From contig JANQKQ010000059.1 of the NCBI GenBank assembly GCA_028281105.1, positions 1 to 64,000 on the forward strand: DNA of 64,000 nt, written 5' to 3'. Both the position numbers and the translations under genes were made by a program. The DNA is from Rhizobiaceae bacterium (GTDB lineage Bacteria > Pseudomonadota > Alphaproteobacteria > Rhizobiales > Rhizobiaceae). This document shows, one piece after another, positions 27,116 through 34,954 of the stretch (position 1 is its first letter; each line of letters begins with the position of its first letter). Below the pieces are notes generated by a model. That model was not told the DNA's origin. It did not search any database and was given only the letters and a program-made list of their open reading frames with translations.

Positions 27116-27922
27116 ATGGCGGAACCGATCCGCGACTGGGACGACGCCTATGCCAACAGCGACCATGTGCCGGGCGCCGATGCGCTGTTCGAGGCATGGC
27201 CGGGCCGGGCCGCCGCCCTTCGAGCCGACGCAGACTGCCAACTGGATATCGCCTATGGGGACGGCGAGCGCGAGCGCTTCGACCTGTTTCAGCCCGAGGG
27301 TTCGGCCAAGGGCCTGTTCGTGTTCGTGCACGGCGGCTACTGGATGGCCTTGGACAAATCGTTCTGGAGCCATCTCGCCGCCGGGCCGCTGTCGGCGGAC
27401 TGGGCGGTGGCAATGCCTTCCTACACGCTATGTCCCGATATCCGCATATCCGGGATCACTCAGCAGATCGGCGCGGCGGTGAGCCGGGCGGCGGGCATGG
27501 TCGACGGTCCGATCGTGCTGGCGGGCCATTCGGCCGGGGGCCATCTGGTATCGCGCATGGGCTGCCGGGATGCGCCGTTGGCCGATGGTGTCGCCGCGCG
27601 CGTGACGCGCATCGTGTCGATCTCCGGCGTTCACGATCTGCGTCCGCTGTTGCGCACCAAGATCAATGAGACGCTGCGGATCGATGCCGAAGAGGCGGAC
27701 CGCGAAAGCCCGGCGCTATTGAGTCCGCGCGAGGGTTTGTCGGTCGACTGCGTGGTGGGCGGCGACGAGCGGCCGGAATTCGTGCGCCAGAACGCGCTGC
27801 TTGCCAATGTGTGGACGGGCCTGGGTGCGGCGACCCGCGAATTCGTGGTGCCGGGCCGGCATCATTTCGACATCATTGATGGCTTGTGCGATCCGGCTAC
27901 GGAGTGGCTGACGTTGGGGTAG
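27116..27922 (+). CDS. Alpha/beta hydrolase, kynurenine formamidase-like
   Basis: 268 residues. VHGGYWMALDKSFW is the HGGxW oxyanion motif and LAGHSAGGHL carries the nucleophile Ser. The His is in VPGRHHFDIIDGL and the Asp in VGGDERPEF. This pattern matches arylformamidase (AFMID)-type hydrolases and related esterases. No other tryptophan-degradation gene is present, so the substrate is open. The ATG at 27116 follows GGAAGGG, and an upstream start at 27017 is rejected because the extra residues are Arg/Trp-rich and unlike the family. Confidence 0.82.
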   Translation: MAEPIRDWDDAYANSDHVPGADALFEAWPGRAAALRADADCQLDIAYGDGERERFDLFQPEGSAKGLFVFVHGGYWMALDKSFWSHLAAGPLSADWAVAMPSYTLCPDIRISGITQQIGAAVSRAAGMVDGPIVLAGHSAGGHLVSRMGCRDAPLADGVAARVTRIVSISGVHDLRPLLRTKINETLRIDAEEADRESPALLSPREGLSVDCVVGGDERPEFVRQNALLANVWTGLGAATREFVVPGRHHFDIIDGLCDPATEWLTLG

Positions 27923-27932
27923 CTGAGGGCTG

Positions 27933-28829
27933 CTACTGCTCGATGGAGCCCACTGGAATATCGTCGACGCGGCATTCGCCGTCGACGCGCACCGCCGGCG
28001 CCTCGCACAGCGGCTGGGTCCAGGCGTAGTCGACGAAATCCATGATCGCCGCCGTGATCGCATCGCCGCGTTTGCCGATCGCCGAGTTGATCGTCAGGTG
28101 TGAATAGCGTGTGCCGTCCCATGGAGTAACGTCGGCCCCGGCGGTCTGCAGCGCGCGCAGATAGTTGGCGGTGATGCGGTCGCGGTTGCGCCCGCCCGAC
28201 CAGGGCAGGAAGATCGGCGGCGAGTTGGGCGCATCGGCATAGGAGATCGGCGACCAGCGTGCCCACTTCGCCCTCTTGCGGAACGGGGGCGCGTAGAGCC
28301 ACGGCAACCGGCCGCCGTTGATCTCGGCAAGATAGTGCAGGTCATAGGCGCCGGTGTCGTTGGAGATCAGCCCGCGCAGCCCGCCCGCCATGCCCGACAG
28401 GGTGGCCAGACACGACAGATGGCAGCCGGCCGAGTGGCCCATCAGGATGATGCGTTCGGGATCGCCGCCCCAGCGTTCGGCGTTCGCGCGAACGAAGGCG
28501 ACCGCCTGGCCGACCTGGGTGGCCTGCTTGTCAACGTCGGCGAACGGGTAGAGCGAATAACCGACCGAAGCGAATACGAAGCCTGCATCGGTAAAGAACC
28601 GCGGCTTGCGGCCGACCTGGCCGCGATTGCCCATGCGCCAGGCGCCGCCGTGCACGAACATCATCACCGGCGCGCCGGACGCGCGCGCCGGGGAATAGAC
28701 GTCCAGCTTGTTGCCGCCATATGAGATGCCCTTGCTGGTCGCCGAAAGGGCTGGGCCGAGCGTCGCTGCAGTGAGCGCCATAGCGCCGGCGGCGGAACCG
28801 GTTAGGACAAATTGACGGCGGGTGATCAT
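27933..28829 (-). CDS. Exported alpha/beta hydrolase (BD-FAE/esterase type)
   Basis: 298 residues. MITRRQFVLTGSAAGAMALT is a Tat-type signal (TRRQFV followed by a weakly hydrophobic segment), with cleavage near ALSA. The mature enzyme has MFVHGGAWRMGNRGQVG, ILMGHSAGCHLS with the nucleophile Ser, and GTRYSHLTINSAIG with the likely His. It probably hydrolyses small esters in the periplasm. It is convergent with the other esterase, the stops being 10 bp apart. The similarity of motifs suggests distant homology, not recent duplication. Confidence 0.85.
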   Translation of the reverse strand: MITRRQFVLTGSAAGAMALTAATLGPALSATSKGISYGGNKLDVYSPARASGAPVMMFVHGGAWRMGNRGQVGRKPRFFTDAGFVFASVGYSLYPFADVDKQATQVGQAVAFVRANAERWGGDPERIILMGHSAGCHLSCLATLSGMAGGLRGLISNDTGAYDLHYLAEINGGRLPWLYAPPFRKRAKWARWSPISYADAPNSPPIFLPWSGGRNRDRITANYLRALQTAGADVTPWDGTRYSHLTINSAIGKRGDAITAAIMDFVDYAWTQPLCEAPAVRVDGECRVDDIPVGSIEQ

Positions 28830-29020
28830 GGGTGATTCCTACAAGGGGCTGGGAAGATAGTTCACAAAGACTGCGGCGGAAAGTGGATCGGAGCGGGTTG
28901 CGTGACGATCGGCTGACAAGGCGCGATCATCGAATGTTAGCGTTAATGGCCGGTGAACGGCGGCAACGGGCGGGCATATGGGCATCGGGTCGAAAATATG
29001 TGTCTTTGTGTTAAATTTTC

Positions 29021-29049
29021 TTGACATTGAGTATGATATTTCATACTTA
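29021..29049 (+). promoter_or_regulatory. Promoter with internal operator for the membrane protein/XRE pair
   Basis: TTGACA (29021-29026) and TACTTA (29044-29049) are 17 bases apart. Between them and overlapping the -10 element is the 18-bp inverted repeat AGTATGATATTTCATACT (29030-29047; seven-base arms, four-base centre). Such placement is typical for autorepression by an XRE-type repressor, one of which is encoded second in this operon. The area is AT-rich relative to the surroundings. Confidence 0.65.
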
Positions 29050-29104
29050 AAGTCGGAAAAACAAGACTACGTGTAAACACGAACAGACACGAGGTTTCAA
29101 TCCC

Positions 29105-29554
29105 ATGTCCCAACAGGAACGGCGGGTGGCTGCATCGTTGATCAGCGCCCTAATCGTATTTGCGGCGTACGCCATCATCATGTTCGGCATGTACCAGGAA
29201 GGGCGGTTTGCCGGTTCCGGCGCGGCCAGCCTGGTCGGCAAGAGCACCATCGCGCTGATCGTTGCCAGCATCGTGGCGAGCATTGTGCTGCAGATCTTGT
29301 TCGCCATCGGCCACGCCGTGGCCACCAGGGAACATGAGCGCATGGTGACTGACGAACGCGACAAGCTGATCGAGCTGAAGGCGATGCAGATCAGCTATCT
29401 GGCGTTCTCGGTCGGGTTTCTGATCTCCATGATCGTACTGGCGCTGGAGGGGGCGACGGCGCCGATGGTCCTGCTCATCATCGTGGTGTCCATGTTCGCT
29501 GCGTCGGTGGTCGGCGATCTGGTCAAGCTGGCGCTTTACCGGCGGGGCTTTTGA
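29105..29554 (+). CDS. Four-helix membrane protein, partner of an XRE regulator
   Basis: 149 residues with four hydrophobic helices: about 10-30, 45-70, 95-115 and 120-140. A cytosolic loop after the second reads VATREHERMVTDERDKLIELKAMQISY, the DERxxxIExxA pattern of DUF2178-like proteins. Proteins with this loop are very often encoded next to a small Cro/CI-type regulator, as here (1-bp gap). The function is unknown. The pair may sense a membrane or envelope signal. Confidence 0.75.
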   Translation: MSQQERRVAASLISALIVFAAYAIIMFGMYQEGRFAGSGAASLVGKSTIALIVASIVASIVLQILFAIGHAVATREHERMVTDERDKLIELKAMQISYLAFSVGFLISMIVLALEGATAPMVLLIIVVSMFAASVVGDLVKLALYRRGF

Positions 29555-29555
29555 C

Positions 29556-29774
29556 ATGGGGAAGGGGCAGATCCGCAACAATATCCGCAAGCTGCGTTTC
29601 GAGCATGATGAGATGACTCAGCAGCAGCTGGCGGAGAAGGTAGGCGTGACCCGCCAGACCATCGTGGCCATCGAGAAGGCCAAGTACTCCCCCTCGTTGC
29701 AACTCGCCTTCGCCATCGCCCACACGTTCGGCCGGCCGCTGCAGGAGGTGTTCTCCTACGAGGCGGAGGAGTGA
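29556..29774 (+). CDS. XRE-family helix-turn-helix regulator (YgzD-like)
   Basis: 72 residues, almost entirely an HTH_3 domain: IRKLRFEHDEMTQQQLAEKVGVTRQTIVAIEKAKYSPSLQLAFAIA, with recognition helix TRQTIVAIEKAK. The C-terminus (FGRPLQEVFSYEAEE) is the usual end of this minimal group. It is likely to bind the 18-bp inverted repeat at 29030-29047 and repress its own operon. Its last 19 bases overlap the end of the convergent reductase gene. Confidence 0.88.
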   Translation: MGKGQIRNNIRKLRFEHDEMTQQQLAEKVGVTRQTIVAIEKAKYSPSLQLAFAIAHTFGRPLQEVFSYEAEE

Positions 29775-30319
29775 GCGGGGTCTTCCCGGCGCACCCGATA
29801 GAACGAAGTCACGAAACCAGAATCGAAAGAACGGGTAGAGATATGTTCCAGATCGACGTCGCTTTCCAATTCGCCAAACAGCGGCAGGCCGCCGCCGATC
29901 AGGATCGGTATGTGGGTGAGCGTGATGTCGGCGATGAGGCCTTCGCGCAGGAACGACTGGATGAGTGCGCCGCCGTCCACGTAGGCCCGGCTCCAGCCGG
30001 CTGCGTCGAGCTCGGCCATCAGTGCAGCGGGGGAGCGGGCGGAAATACGGACCCTGTTCTTTAGATTGCCGGGAATCTGATCGGCCCCCAGGGCTCTGCT
30101 CATCACGACGACCGGCTTGTCGTACGGCCATTCGCCAAACGTGAGCACCTTCTCGAAAGTGTTGCGGCCCATCACCAGTCCATCGACGGTGGCCATGAAC
30201 GCATCGTAGCCATGATCCTCACCCACATCGGGCTGCTTCATCAACCAGTCGATGTCGCCATCGGACCGGGCGATGTAGCCGTCCAGGCTGGCGGCGATGA
30301 AGACGTGGCCTGTGGTCAT
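29756..30319 (-). CDS. Dihydrofolate reductase family protein (RibD C-terminal-like)
   Basis: 187 residues. GHVFIAASLDGYIARSDGDIDWL (residues about 4-26) is the N-terminal strand and loop of the DHFR-like YwjB/YyaP group. GLVMGRNTFEKVL and AYVDGGALIQSFLREGLI follow, with the nucleotide-binding glycine pair. It is probably an NADPH-dependent reductase. The substrate is unknown, and true folate reductase activity is not implied. It lies 33 bp downstream of the Lrp-type gene in the same direction. Confidence 0.85.
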   Translation of the reverse strand: MTTGHVFIAASLDGYIARSDGDIDWLMKQPDVGEDHGYDAFMATVDGLVMGRNTFEKVLTFGEWPYDKPVVVMSRALGADQIPGNLKNRVRISARSPAALMAELDAAGWSRAYVDGGALIQSFLREGLIADITLTHIPILIGGGLPLFGELESDVDLEHISTRSFDSGFVTSFYRVRREDPAHSSAS

Positions 30320-30352
30320 GCTTTCGGCTCCCCGGCGCTGCGCGCTTACCCG

Positions 30353-30811
30353 CTATGTGGCCGCCACCGCCAGTTCGCTGGTGTCCTTGATCTCTTCCAT
30401 GACGAAGGAGGCGGACACGTCTGACAGTTTCACCTTGCGAATGAGACGCTGGTAGAAGGCGTCGTAGGACTTCACGTCGGCGACGCGCAGGCGGATCAGA
30501 TAATCGATATCTCCGGTCATCCGGTAAACTCCTTGGATTTCCGGCATGGCCCGCACGGCGGTAGAGAAGCGGTCGAGCCAGTGCGGATCGTGGCTGTCGG
30601 TGCGCACGATGATGAAGACCTCCAGGGGCAGGCCCACCTTGTCGGCGTCGAGCAACGCCACACGGGAGCGTATGACGCCGGCCTGCTCCAGCTTCTTGAC
30701 CCGGTTCCAGCAGGCGTTGCGTGAAAGGCCGATGCGATCGGCCAGGGCTTCGACGCTGATGGTGCAATCACGCTGCAGTTCCTGCAAGATTCGCCGATCG
30801 AAGGAATCCAT
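30353..30811 (-). CDS. Lrp/AsnC family transcriptional regulator
   Basis: 152 residues. An N-terminal HTH (DRRILQELQRDCTISVEALADRIGLSRNACWNRVKKLE) is followed by a RAM/AsnC ligand-binding domain (VFIIVRTDSHDPHWLDRF ... TGDIDYLIRLRVADVKSYDAFY). Such proteins form dimers and octamers and respond to amino acids. The reductase gene downstream may share its transcript. The ligand is not inferable. Confidence 0.92.
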   Translation of the reverse strand: MDSFDRRILQELQRDCTISVEALADRIGLSRNACWNRVKKLEQAGVIRSRVALLDADKVGLPLEVFIIVRTDSHDPHWLDRFSTAVRAMPEIQGVYRMTGDIDYLIRLRVADVKSYDAFYQRLIRKVKLSDVSASFVMEEIKDTSELAVAAT

Positions 30812-30981
30812 CTTGGTTTCTCACTGATTCTCAGGAAATCATCCCACGTTTATAGTGTATGACTGAGATTTTGGGAAGAAATTCGATCAGGAGCGGGCAC
30901 AATAGCCGCCAACTGCGCCGGGGGGTGGACGCAATGCTCGAACGCGCAAACCGCGGAGCGAAACAAGAGGAGGCAAGCACC

Positions 30982-31188
30982 ATGTTCAACAAGCTGTTTT
31001 TGGATCATCCGGCCTCCGTCGACGAGAGCTATTTCGAGCATATGGCCTTCGCGTTTAGGTTTGCGGCGACGCTGGCGCTCGCCGCCGGCGCGGCGCTGGT
31101 TCACGCGGTGGTACCGTGCCTGTTCGAGAAAACGGCCAGCACGATCGTCCGCGACCTCTACCAGCGCACCCACAATCGCGGCCGGTAA
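30982..31188 (+). CDS. DUF6356 family protein
   Basis: 68 residues. It opens MFNKLFLDHPASVDESYFEH, a pattern I recognise from a small alphaproteobacterial family now called DUF6356, then one hydrophobic helix (FAFRFAATLALAAGAALVHAVVP) and CLFEKTASTIV. GAGGAGG nine bases before the ATG fixes the start. The family commonly sits next to rnpB, as here. The function is unknown; it is probably inner-membrane. Confidence 0.8.
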   Translation: MFNKLFLDHPASVDESYFEHMAFAFRFAATLALAAGAALVHAVVPCLFEKTASTIVRDLYQRTHNRGR

Positions 31189-31201
31189 GGCCGTGGGCCT
31201 T
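31187..31201 (+). terminator. Short stem-loop after the DUF6356 gene
   Basis: Arms AAGGCC/GGCCTT with loop GTG begin over the DUF6356 stop codon and are followed by GCCCCTTTG. It is a weak terminator candidate that also borders the rnpB promoter. Confidence 0.35.
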
Positions 31202-31227
31202 GCCCCTTTGATGCTTTGGCCTTAGAT
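31200..31227 (+). promoter_or_regulatory. rnpB promoter
   Basis: TTGCCC (31200-31205) and TTAGAT (31222-31227) are 16 bases apart. Transcription would start near 31234, which agrees with the 5' end of RNase P RNA inferred from its P1 helix (31235). Confidence 0.5.
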
Positions 31228-31234
31228 CGGAACC

Positions 31235-31676
31235 GCCAGTCGGCCGGGTGATCGCCGCCACGGGCGCCGAAAGGCGGTGGCGGAGGAAAGTCCGGGCTCC
31301 ATGGAAACACGATGCCGGATAACGTCCGGCTGGGACGGGCCTCGGCCCGCGCCTAAGGGAAAGTGCCACAGAAAGCAAACCGCCCCGCCTGCAAATCGGC
31401 GTCACATCGCCGATTTGCCGGCGGGGTAAGGGTGAAAGGGTGGGGTAAGAGCCCACCGCGCGCGCCAGCAATGGCCGCGGCACGGCAAACCCCATCGGGA
31501 GCAAGACCGAATAGGGACAGCGCCGGGAGCAAATCCCGAGGCCGGTTTCCAGGCCAGTTGTCCGGGTAGGTCGCACCGAGGTGCCTGGCAACAGGCATCC
31601 TAAGATGAATGATCACCACGTTCGCGCACGATTTTCGTGACGAGCCATACAGAACCCGGCTTACAGGCCGGCTGGC
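31235..31676 (+). ncRNA. rnpB: RNase P RNA (type A)
   Basis: The catalytic RNA of RNase P, which trims tRNA 5' leaders. Ends are set by helix P1: GCCAGTCGGCC (31235-31245) pairs with GGCCGGCTGGC (31666-31676). Hallmarks include GGAGGAAAGTCCGGGCTCC (P3-P4/CRI; about 31283-31301), AGGGAAAGTGCCACAGAAA, AAGGGTGAAAGGGTGGGGTAAGAG, and the 3' CRV/P4 strand ACAGAACCCGGCTTACAG (about 31650-31667). It also has the AT-poor, compact shape of alphaproteobacterial type A RNAs, 442 nt. Its position just before the dcw cluster is usual for Hyphomicrobiales. Confidence 0.97.
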
Positions 31677-31717
31677 GATTGCGGCAGCTTCTCTGGTGAT
31701 CCAGGACGGCCAGCGGG

Positions 31718-34174
31718 CTAGGCGGTCGCCACTTTGCGCGCAAGATGTTCGATCTGCAGCTTGGTCGGGCTAACGGCGCGTTCGGTCAGCCACTTCTCCA
31801 GATCCTCGGGCGGCATCGGCTTTGCGAACAGGTAGCCCTGCAGCAGTTCCGCCCCCATGTCCTTGAGGATGTAGGCCTGGGTCGCGTTCTCCACGCCTTC
31901 GGCAACGATCGCGCAGTTCAGTCCGCGGGCCATCTGAATGGTCGAATCGACGATGATGCGCGCGCGCGGGTCTTCGCCCAGCATGCGGGTGAGCGTGGAA
32001 TCGATCTTGATCGTGTCGACATGCAGCGCGGCCAGCCGGGTCAGGTTGGAGTAGCCGCGGCCGTAATCATCCAGCGAGACGGCGAAGCCGCTTTCCTTCA
32101 GAGCGCGGGTCACCGCCAGGGCGCGCTCATGCGCATTGGTGGCCGTCTCCTCGGTGATCTCGATTTCGATCATCTGCGGCCCGATGCCGGCCCGGTCGAT
32201 CGCGTCGAGCACACACGGCAGGAACTGCTCGGCTACCAGGTGGTGGCTGGCGATGTTGACCGAAACGGGCAGGTCGATGCCCTTGCCCTGCCAGGCGCGA
32301 ACCTGTTCGGCGGCGTTGCGCAGCACCCATTCGCCGAGCTGGTCGGCGATCATGGTATCGTCGATCACCGGGATGAACTGCGACGGCGGGATCATGCCCT
32401 TGTGCGGGCTGATCCAGCGCACCAGCGCCTCCACCGAGTGCACCTCGCCGGTCATCGCGTCCACCTTCGGCTGATAGTGGAGCCGCATCTCATCGTTCTC
32501 GATCGCCTGGGCGACGGCGGCCTGAATCTCGGACGGCGTCTGGTTGGACTGGCCGGAGTCAAACAGGCGGTAGCAGTTCTTGCCTGCGCGCTTGGCCCAA
32601 TACATGGCGATATCGGCCTTCTTGGTAAGGTCCTGCAAGGTGGTGCCGTCGCGTCCGTACAGCGAGGCGCCGATCGAGGAGCCCACCGACAGCTGCGTGT
32701 CGTGAATGGTGATCGCGCGCGACAGGCGGTAGTTGATCGCTTCGAGCAGTTCGGCGAGGTTCTGCTCGTCGGCGATGCCGCAAACCAGCGCCATGAATTC
32801 GTCGCCCCCGACCCGCGAAAGGATCGAGCGGCCGTCGAGGGCGGACACGAGCTCGCCGTCCTCCTCGATCGGGCTGACCAGTACGTCGGTGCCGGTGCGC
32901 TCGCGAATGACCGCGGCGATCTGGCCGGCCTGGACCTTGAGCACCATGTCGCCGATCTCGTGGCCCATGGTGTCGTTGACGCCTTTGAAATCGTCGAGAT
33001 CGATGAACAGCACCGCGCAACCCAACTGGCCGGGTTCAGGGGGCTGGGCGAGCTGGGCCTGCGCCAGTTCCGCAAATGCTTCGCGCGAGGGCAGGCCGGT
33101 CACCTGGTCGGAATAGGCGAGCCGCACGATGTCGGCCTGGTTCTTGGAGATGTTGCCGACCATCGAGTTGTAGCTGCGATAGAGCTGGGCGATCTCCATC
33201 GGCACGAAACTGCCGGTCGGTTCGGTGAGCGGCTTGCGCTCGGCGGTGTTGCGGATCTCGTTGTAGGAGCGGATCAGCGCTTCGATCGGGCGCGAAAGCT
33301 GGATCGAGAAGGCCGCCGCCAGCAGCAGTGCGAAGAATAGCCCGCCGCCGAGAATGACCACCGCCGAACGCCGGGATTCATCGGCGTTGGCATACACTTC
33401 CGAGATCGGTTGCGGCACCATCACGCCCCATCCCGCGTCGGCCACATGGGTGAAGCCGGCGATCATGTCGCCCTCAAGGGCGGGCGAATAGAACTGCTCG
33501 ATGCCCGTTTCGCGCTTGAGCATGCGCTGAACCGCCGGCACGCGCGAGATGTTCTTGCGGGCCACGGTCCACTCGGGCAGCGGGTGGGCGAGCACGTTGC
33601 CGCGCTGGTCGACGACCACGGCGTGACCCTGCTTGCCAAACGCGATCGAGCGGGCGATGTCGACGATGTAGCTGGTCCTGAGCGTGCCCACCGCGATCGT
33701 ATCGCCGTAGGCGCGAACCATATAGATGACGTTGGTGCCGTTGCCGTCCACGGTGACAGGCGACAAGACCGTCTTGTCGGGCGAGGCCATTGACGAGGCC
33801 AACTCGAACATGCCCTGGTCGATGAATTCCGGTGGTGTCGTCTTTTCGGCGGCTACACAGCGCACAACGCGGCCGGTGGCCGCTTCCACCACGACGATCG
33901 AGCCAAGATCGAGATTGGCCAGGGTGGTTTCGACGTTCTGCAGCTCGCTGCCGTTGGCCAGATTGTAGGCGAAGGACTCGAATACGGCGATCGTATCGAG
34001 ATGATGCTGTTCGAGCGCGCGGCTCAGGTTCTTGGCAATCAACAGATTGCGCTCGCGCACTTCCTTGAATTCGCTTTCGATGGCCTGATTGTGTGCCCAC
34101 ACGCCAAACAGCAGCGTGGGGATCAGCGCCAACGCGCTGCACAGCAAGATCAGCGAGTAGCGGATTCTCAACAT
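31718..34174 (-). CDS. Membrane c-di-GMP enzyme: sensor-HAMP-GGDEF-EAL
   Basis: 818 residues. TM1 is at about 7-27, followed by a periplasmic dCache-like sensor (about 30-270), TM2 (about 272-292) and a HAMP-like linker. In the GGDEF domain (about 365-540), VGGDEF is intact and an acidic insertion (SPIEEDGELVSALDGRS) precedes it. The EAL domain (about 565-805) has VEALVRW, SVNIAS, IEITEE, LDDYGRGYSN, IKID, VAEGVE and LQGYLFAKP, all metal and base positions intact. It may both make and degrade c-di-GMP, with the sensor deciding. It is encoded opposite to the division cluster and ends 41 bp from rnpB. No phospho-acceptor domain is visible. Confidence 0.93.
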   Translation of the reverse strand: MLRIRYSLILLCSALALIPTLLFGVWAHNQAIESEFKEVRERNLLIAKNLSRALEQHHLDTIAVFESFAYNLANGSELQNVETTLANLDLGSIVVVEAATGRVVRCVAAEKTTPPEFIDQGMFELASSMASPDKTVLSPVTVDGNGTNVIYMVRAYGDTIAVGTLRTSYIVDIARSIAFGKQGHAVVVDQRGNVLAHPLPEWTVARKNISRVPAVQRMLKRETGIEQFYSPALEGDMIAGFTHVADAGWGVMVPQPISEVYANADESRRSAVVILGGGLFFALLLAAAFSIQLSRPIEALIRSYNEIRNTAERKPLTEPTGSFVPMEIAQLYRSYNSMVGNISKNQADIVRLAYSDQVTGLPSREAFAELAQAQLAQPPEPGQLGCAVLFIDLDDFKGVNDTMGHEIGDMVLKVQAGQIAAVIRERTGTDVLVSPIEEDGELVSALDGRSILSRVGGDEFMALVCGIADEQNLAELLEAINYRLSRAITIHDTQLSVGSSIGASLYGRDGTTLQDLTKKADIAMYWAKRAGKNCYRLFDSGQSNQTPSEIQAAVAQAIENDEMRLHYQPKVDAMTGEVHSVEALVRWISPHKGMIPPSQFIPVIDDTMIADQLGEWVLRNAAEQVRAWQGKGIDLPVSVNIASHHLVAEQFLPCVLDAIDRAGIGPQMIEIEITEETATNAHERALAVTRALKESGFAVSLDDYGRGYSNLTRLAALHVDTIKIDSTLTRMLGEDPRARIIVDSTIQMARGLNCAIVAEGVENATQAYILKDMGAELLQGYLFAKPMPPEDLEKWLTERAVSPTKLQIEHLARKVATA

Positions 34175-34387
34175 AACGTCCCCTAGCGTGTCCCTTTGCC
34201 CTCAACCGTCGATTAGATCATATCGGCCATAAGATTCCGTATGAGCGGTCGGTTGAGATCGCATGAATTGGTTTACCTGCTGTTCACCCTGACCGGCGCA
34301 TTATGCGCCGATCGCGGTAAACACGCCGTTTCGCGGCGGGACGGCCGCGGCAACGACGCTCTTCCATTTCCGGCCCAAGTGCTCCCG

Positions 34388-34417
34388 TTGACGCCCATAT
34401 TTCCCCATGATATCCCA
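34388..34417 (+). promoter_or_regulatory. mra promoter with embedded MraZ-type operator
   Basis: TTGACG (34388-34393) and TATCCC (34411-34416) are 17 bases apart. NCCCA occurs three times at exact 10-bp spacing (34393-34397, 34403-34407, 34413-34417), which on the minus strand reads TGGGN-N5-TGGGN-N5-TGGGN. This is the known recognition pattern of MraZ, here lying between and over -35 and -10. Transcription would start near 34423, 44 bases before mraZ. Confidence 0.7.
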
Positions 34418-34466
34418 GAAGGCCTGACAGTCATGCGCGGGTCTGGCGTACGGGTCGAGGACGCTG

Positions 34467-34952
34467 ATGGATCGGTTTTTATCGAGTACGATCAATGCGA
34501 TAGACAAGAAGGGTCGGGTATCGATTCCGGCCCCGTTCCGCTCGAAACTCGGCGACGGACGCGTGTTGCATGCCCGTCTGTCAATCGATCACCCCACGGT
34601 GGAAGCGGGTGGTCCGGAGTTGATTGCGGTGGGCGAGGAGCGACTGGCGCGCATGGACCCTTTCTCGGAAGAATATGAGGTGTGGTCGTTCTATCTGCAC
34701 GGTGAGGCCATGCGGCTGAACATCGATTCCGACGGGCGCATCGTGCTCGGCGACGACATTCGCGAGCATACCGGCATTGCCGACGCGGTGGCATTTGTCG
34801 GGCGCGGACACTTCTTCCAGATGTGGCAGCCGGACCGCTTTGCCGCCTATCGCAAGGCGGCACGCGCGAAGGTTCAAACGATGCGCGGAGCACTGGGCGC
34901 GCGGGCGGAGGAATTGGCCGGGGACCGGACGACGACCGGCGGAGAGCGGTGA
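34467..34952 (+). CDS. mraZ: Transcriptional regulator MraZ
   Basis: 161 residues. Two AbrB-like half-domains each hold the DxxGR motif: DKKGRVSIPAPFR (residues 13-25) and DSDGRIVLGDDIREHTGI (about 88-105). MraZ forms ring-shaped oligomers and represses the division operon by binding TGGGN repeats, which are present just upstream. GAGGA five bases before the ATG supports the start. It is the first gene of the dcw cluster; rsmH follows by 2 bp. The extra C-terminal tail (GARAEELAGDRTTTGGER) is not part of the domain. Confidence 0.95.
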   Translation: MDRFLSSTINAIDKKGRVSIPAPFRSKLGDGRVLHARLSIDHPTVEAGGPELIAVGEERLARMDPFSEEYEVWSFYLHGEAMRLNIDSDGRIVLGDDIREHTGIADAVAFVGRGHFFQMWQPDRFAAYRKAARAKVQTMRGALGARAEELAGDRTTTGGER

Positions 34953-34954
34953 GC

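Noticed and set aside
31055-31591. Minus-strand coding frame across 31055-31591
   Set aside because: The region is RNase P RNA by conserved core sequence and P1 pairing.
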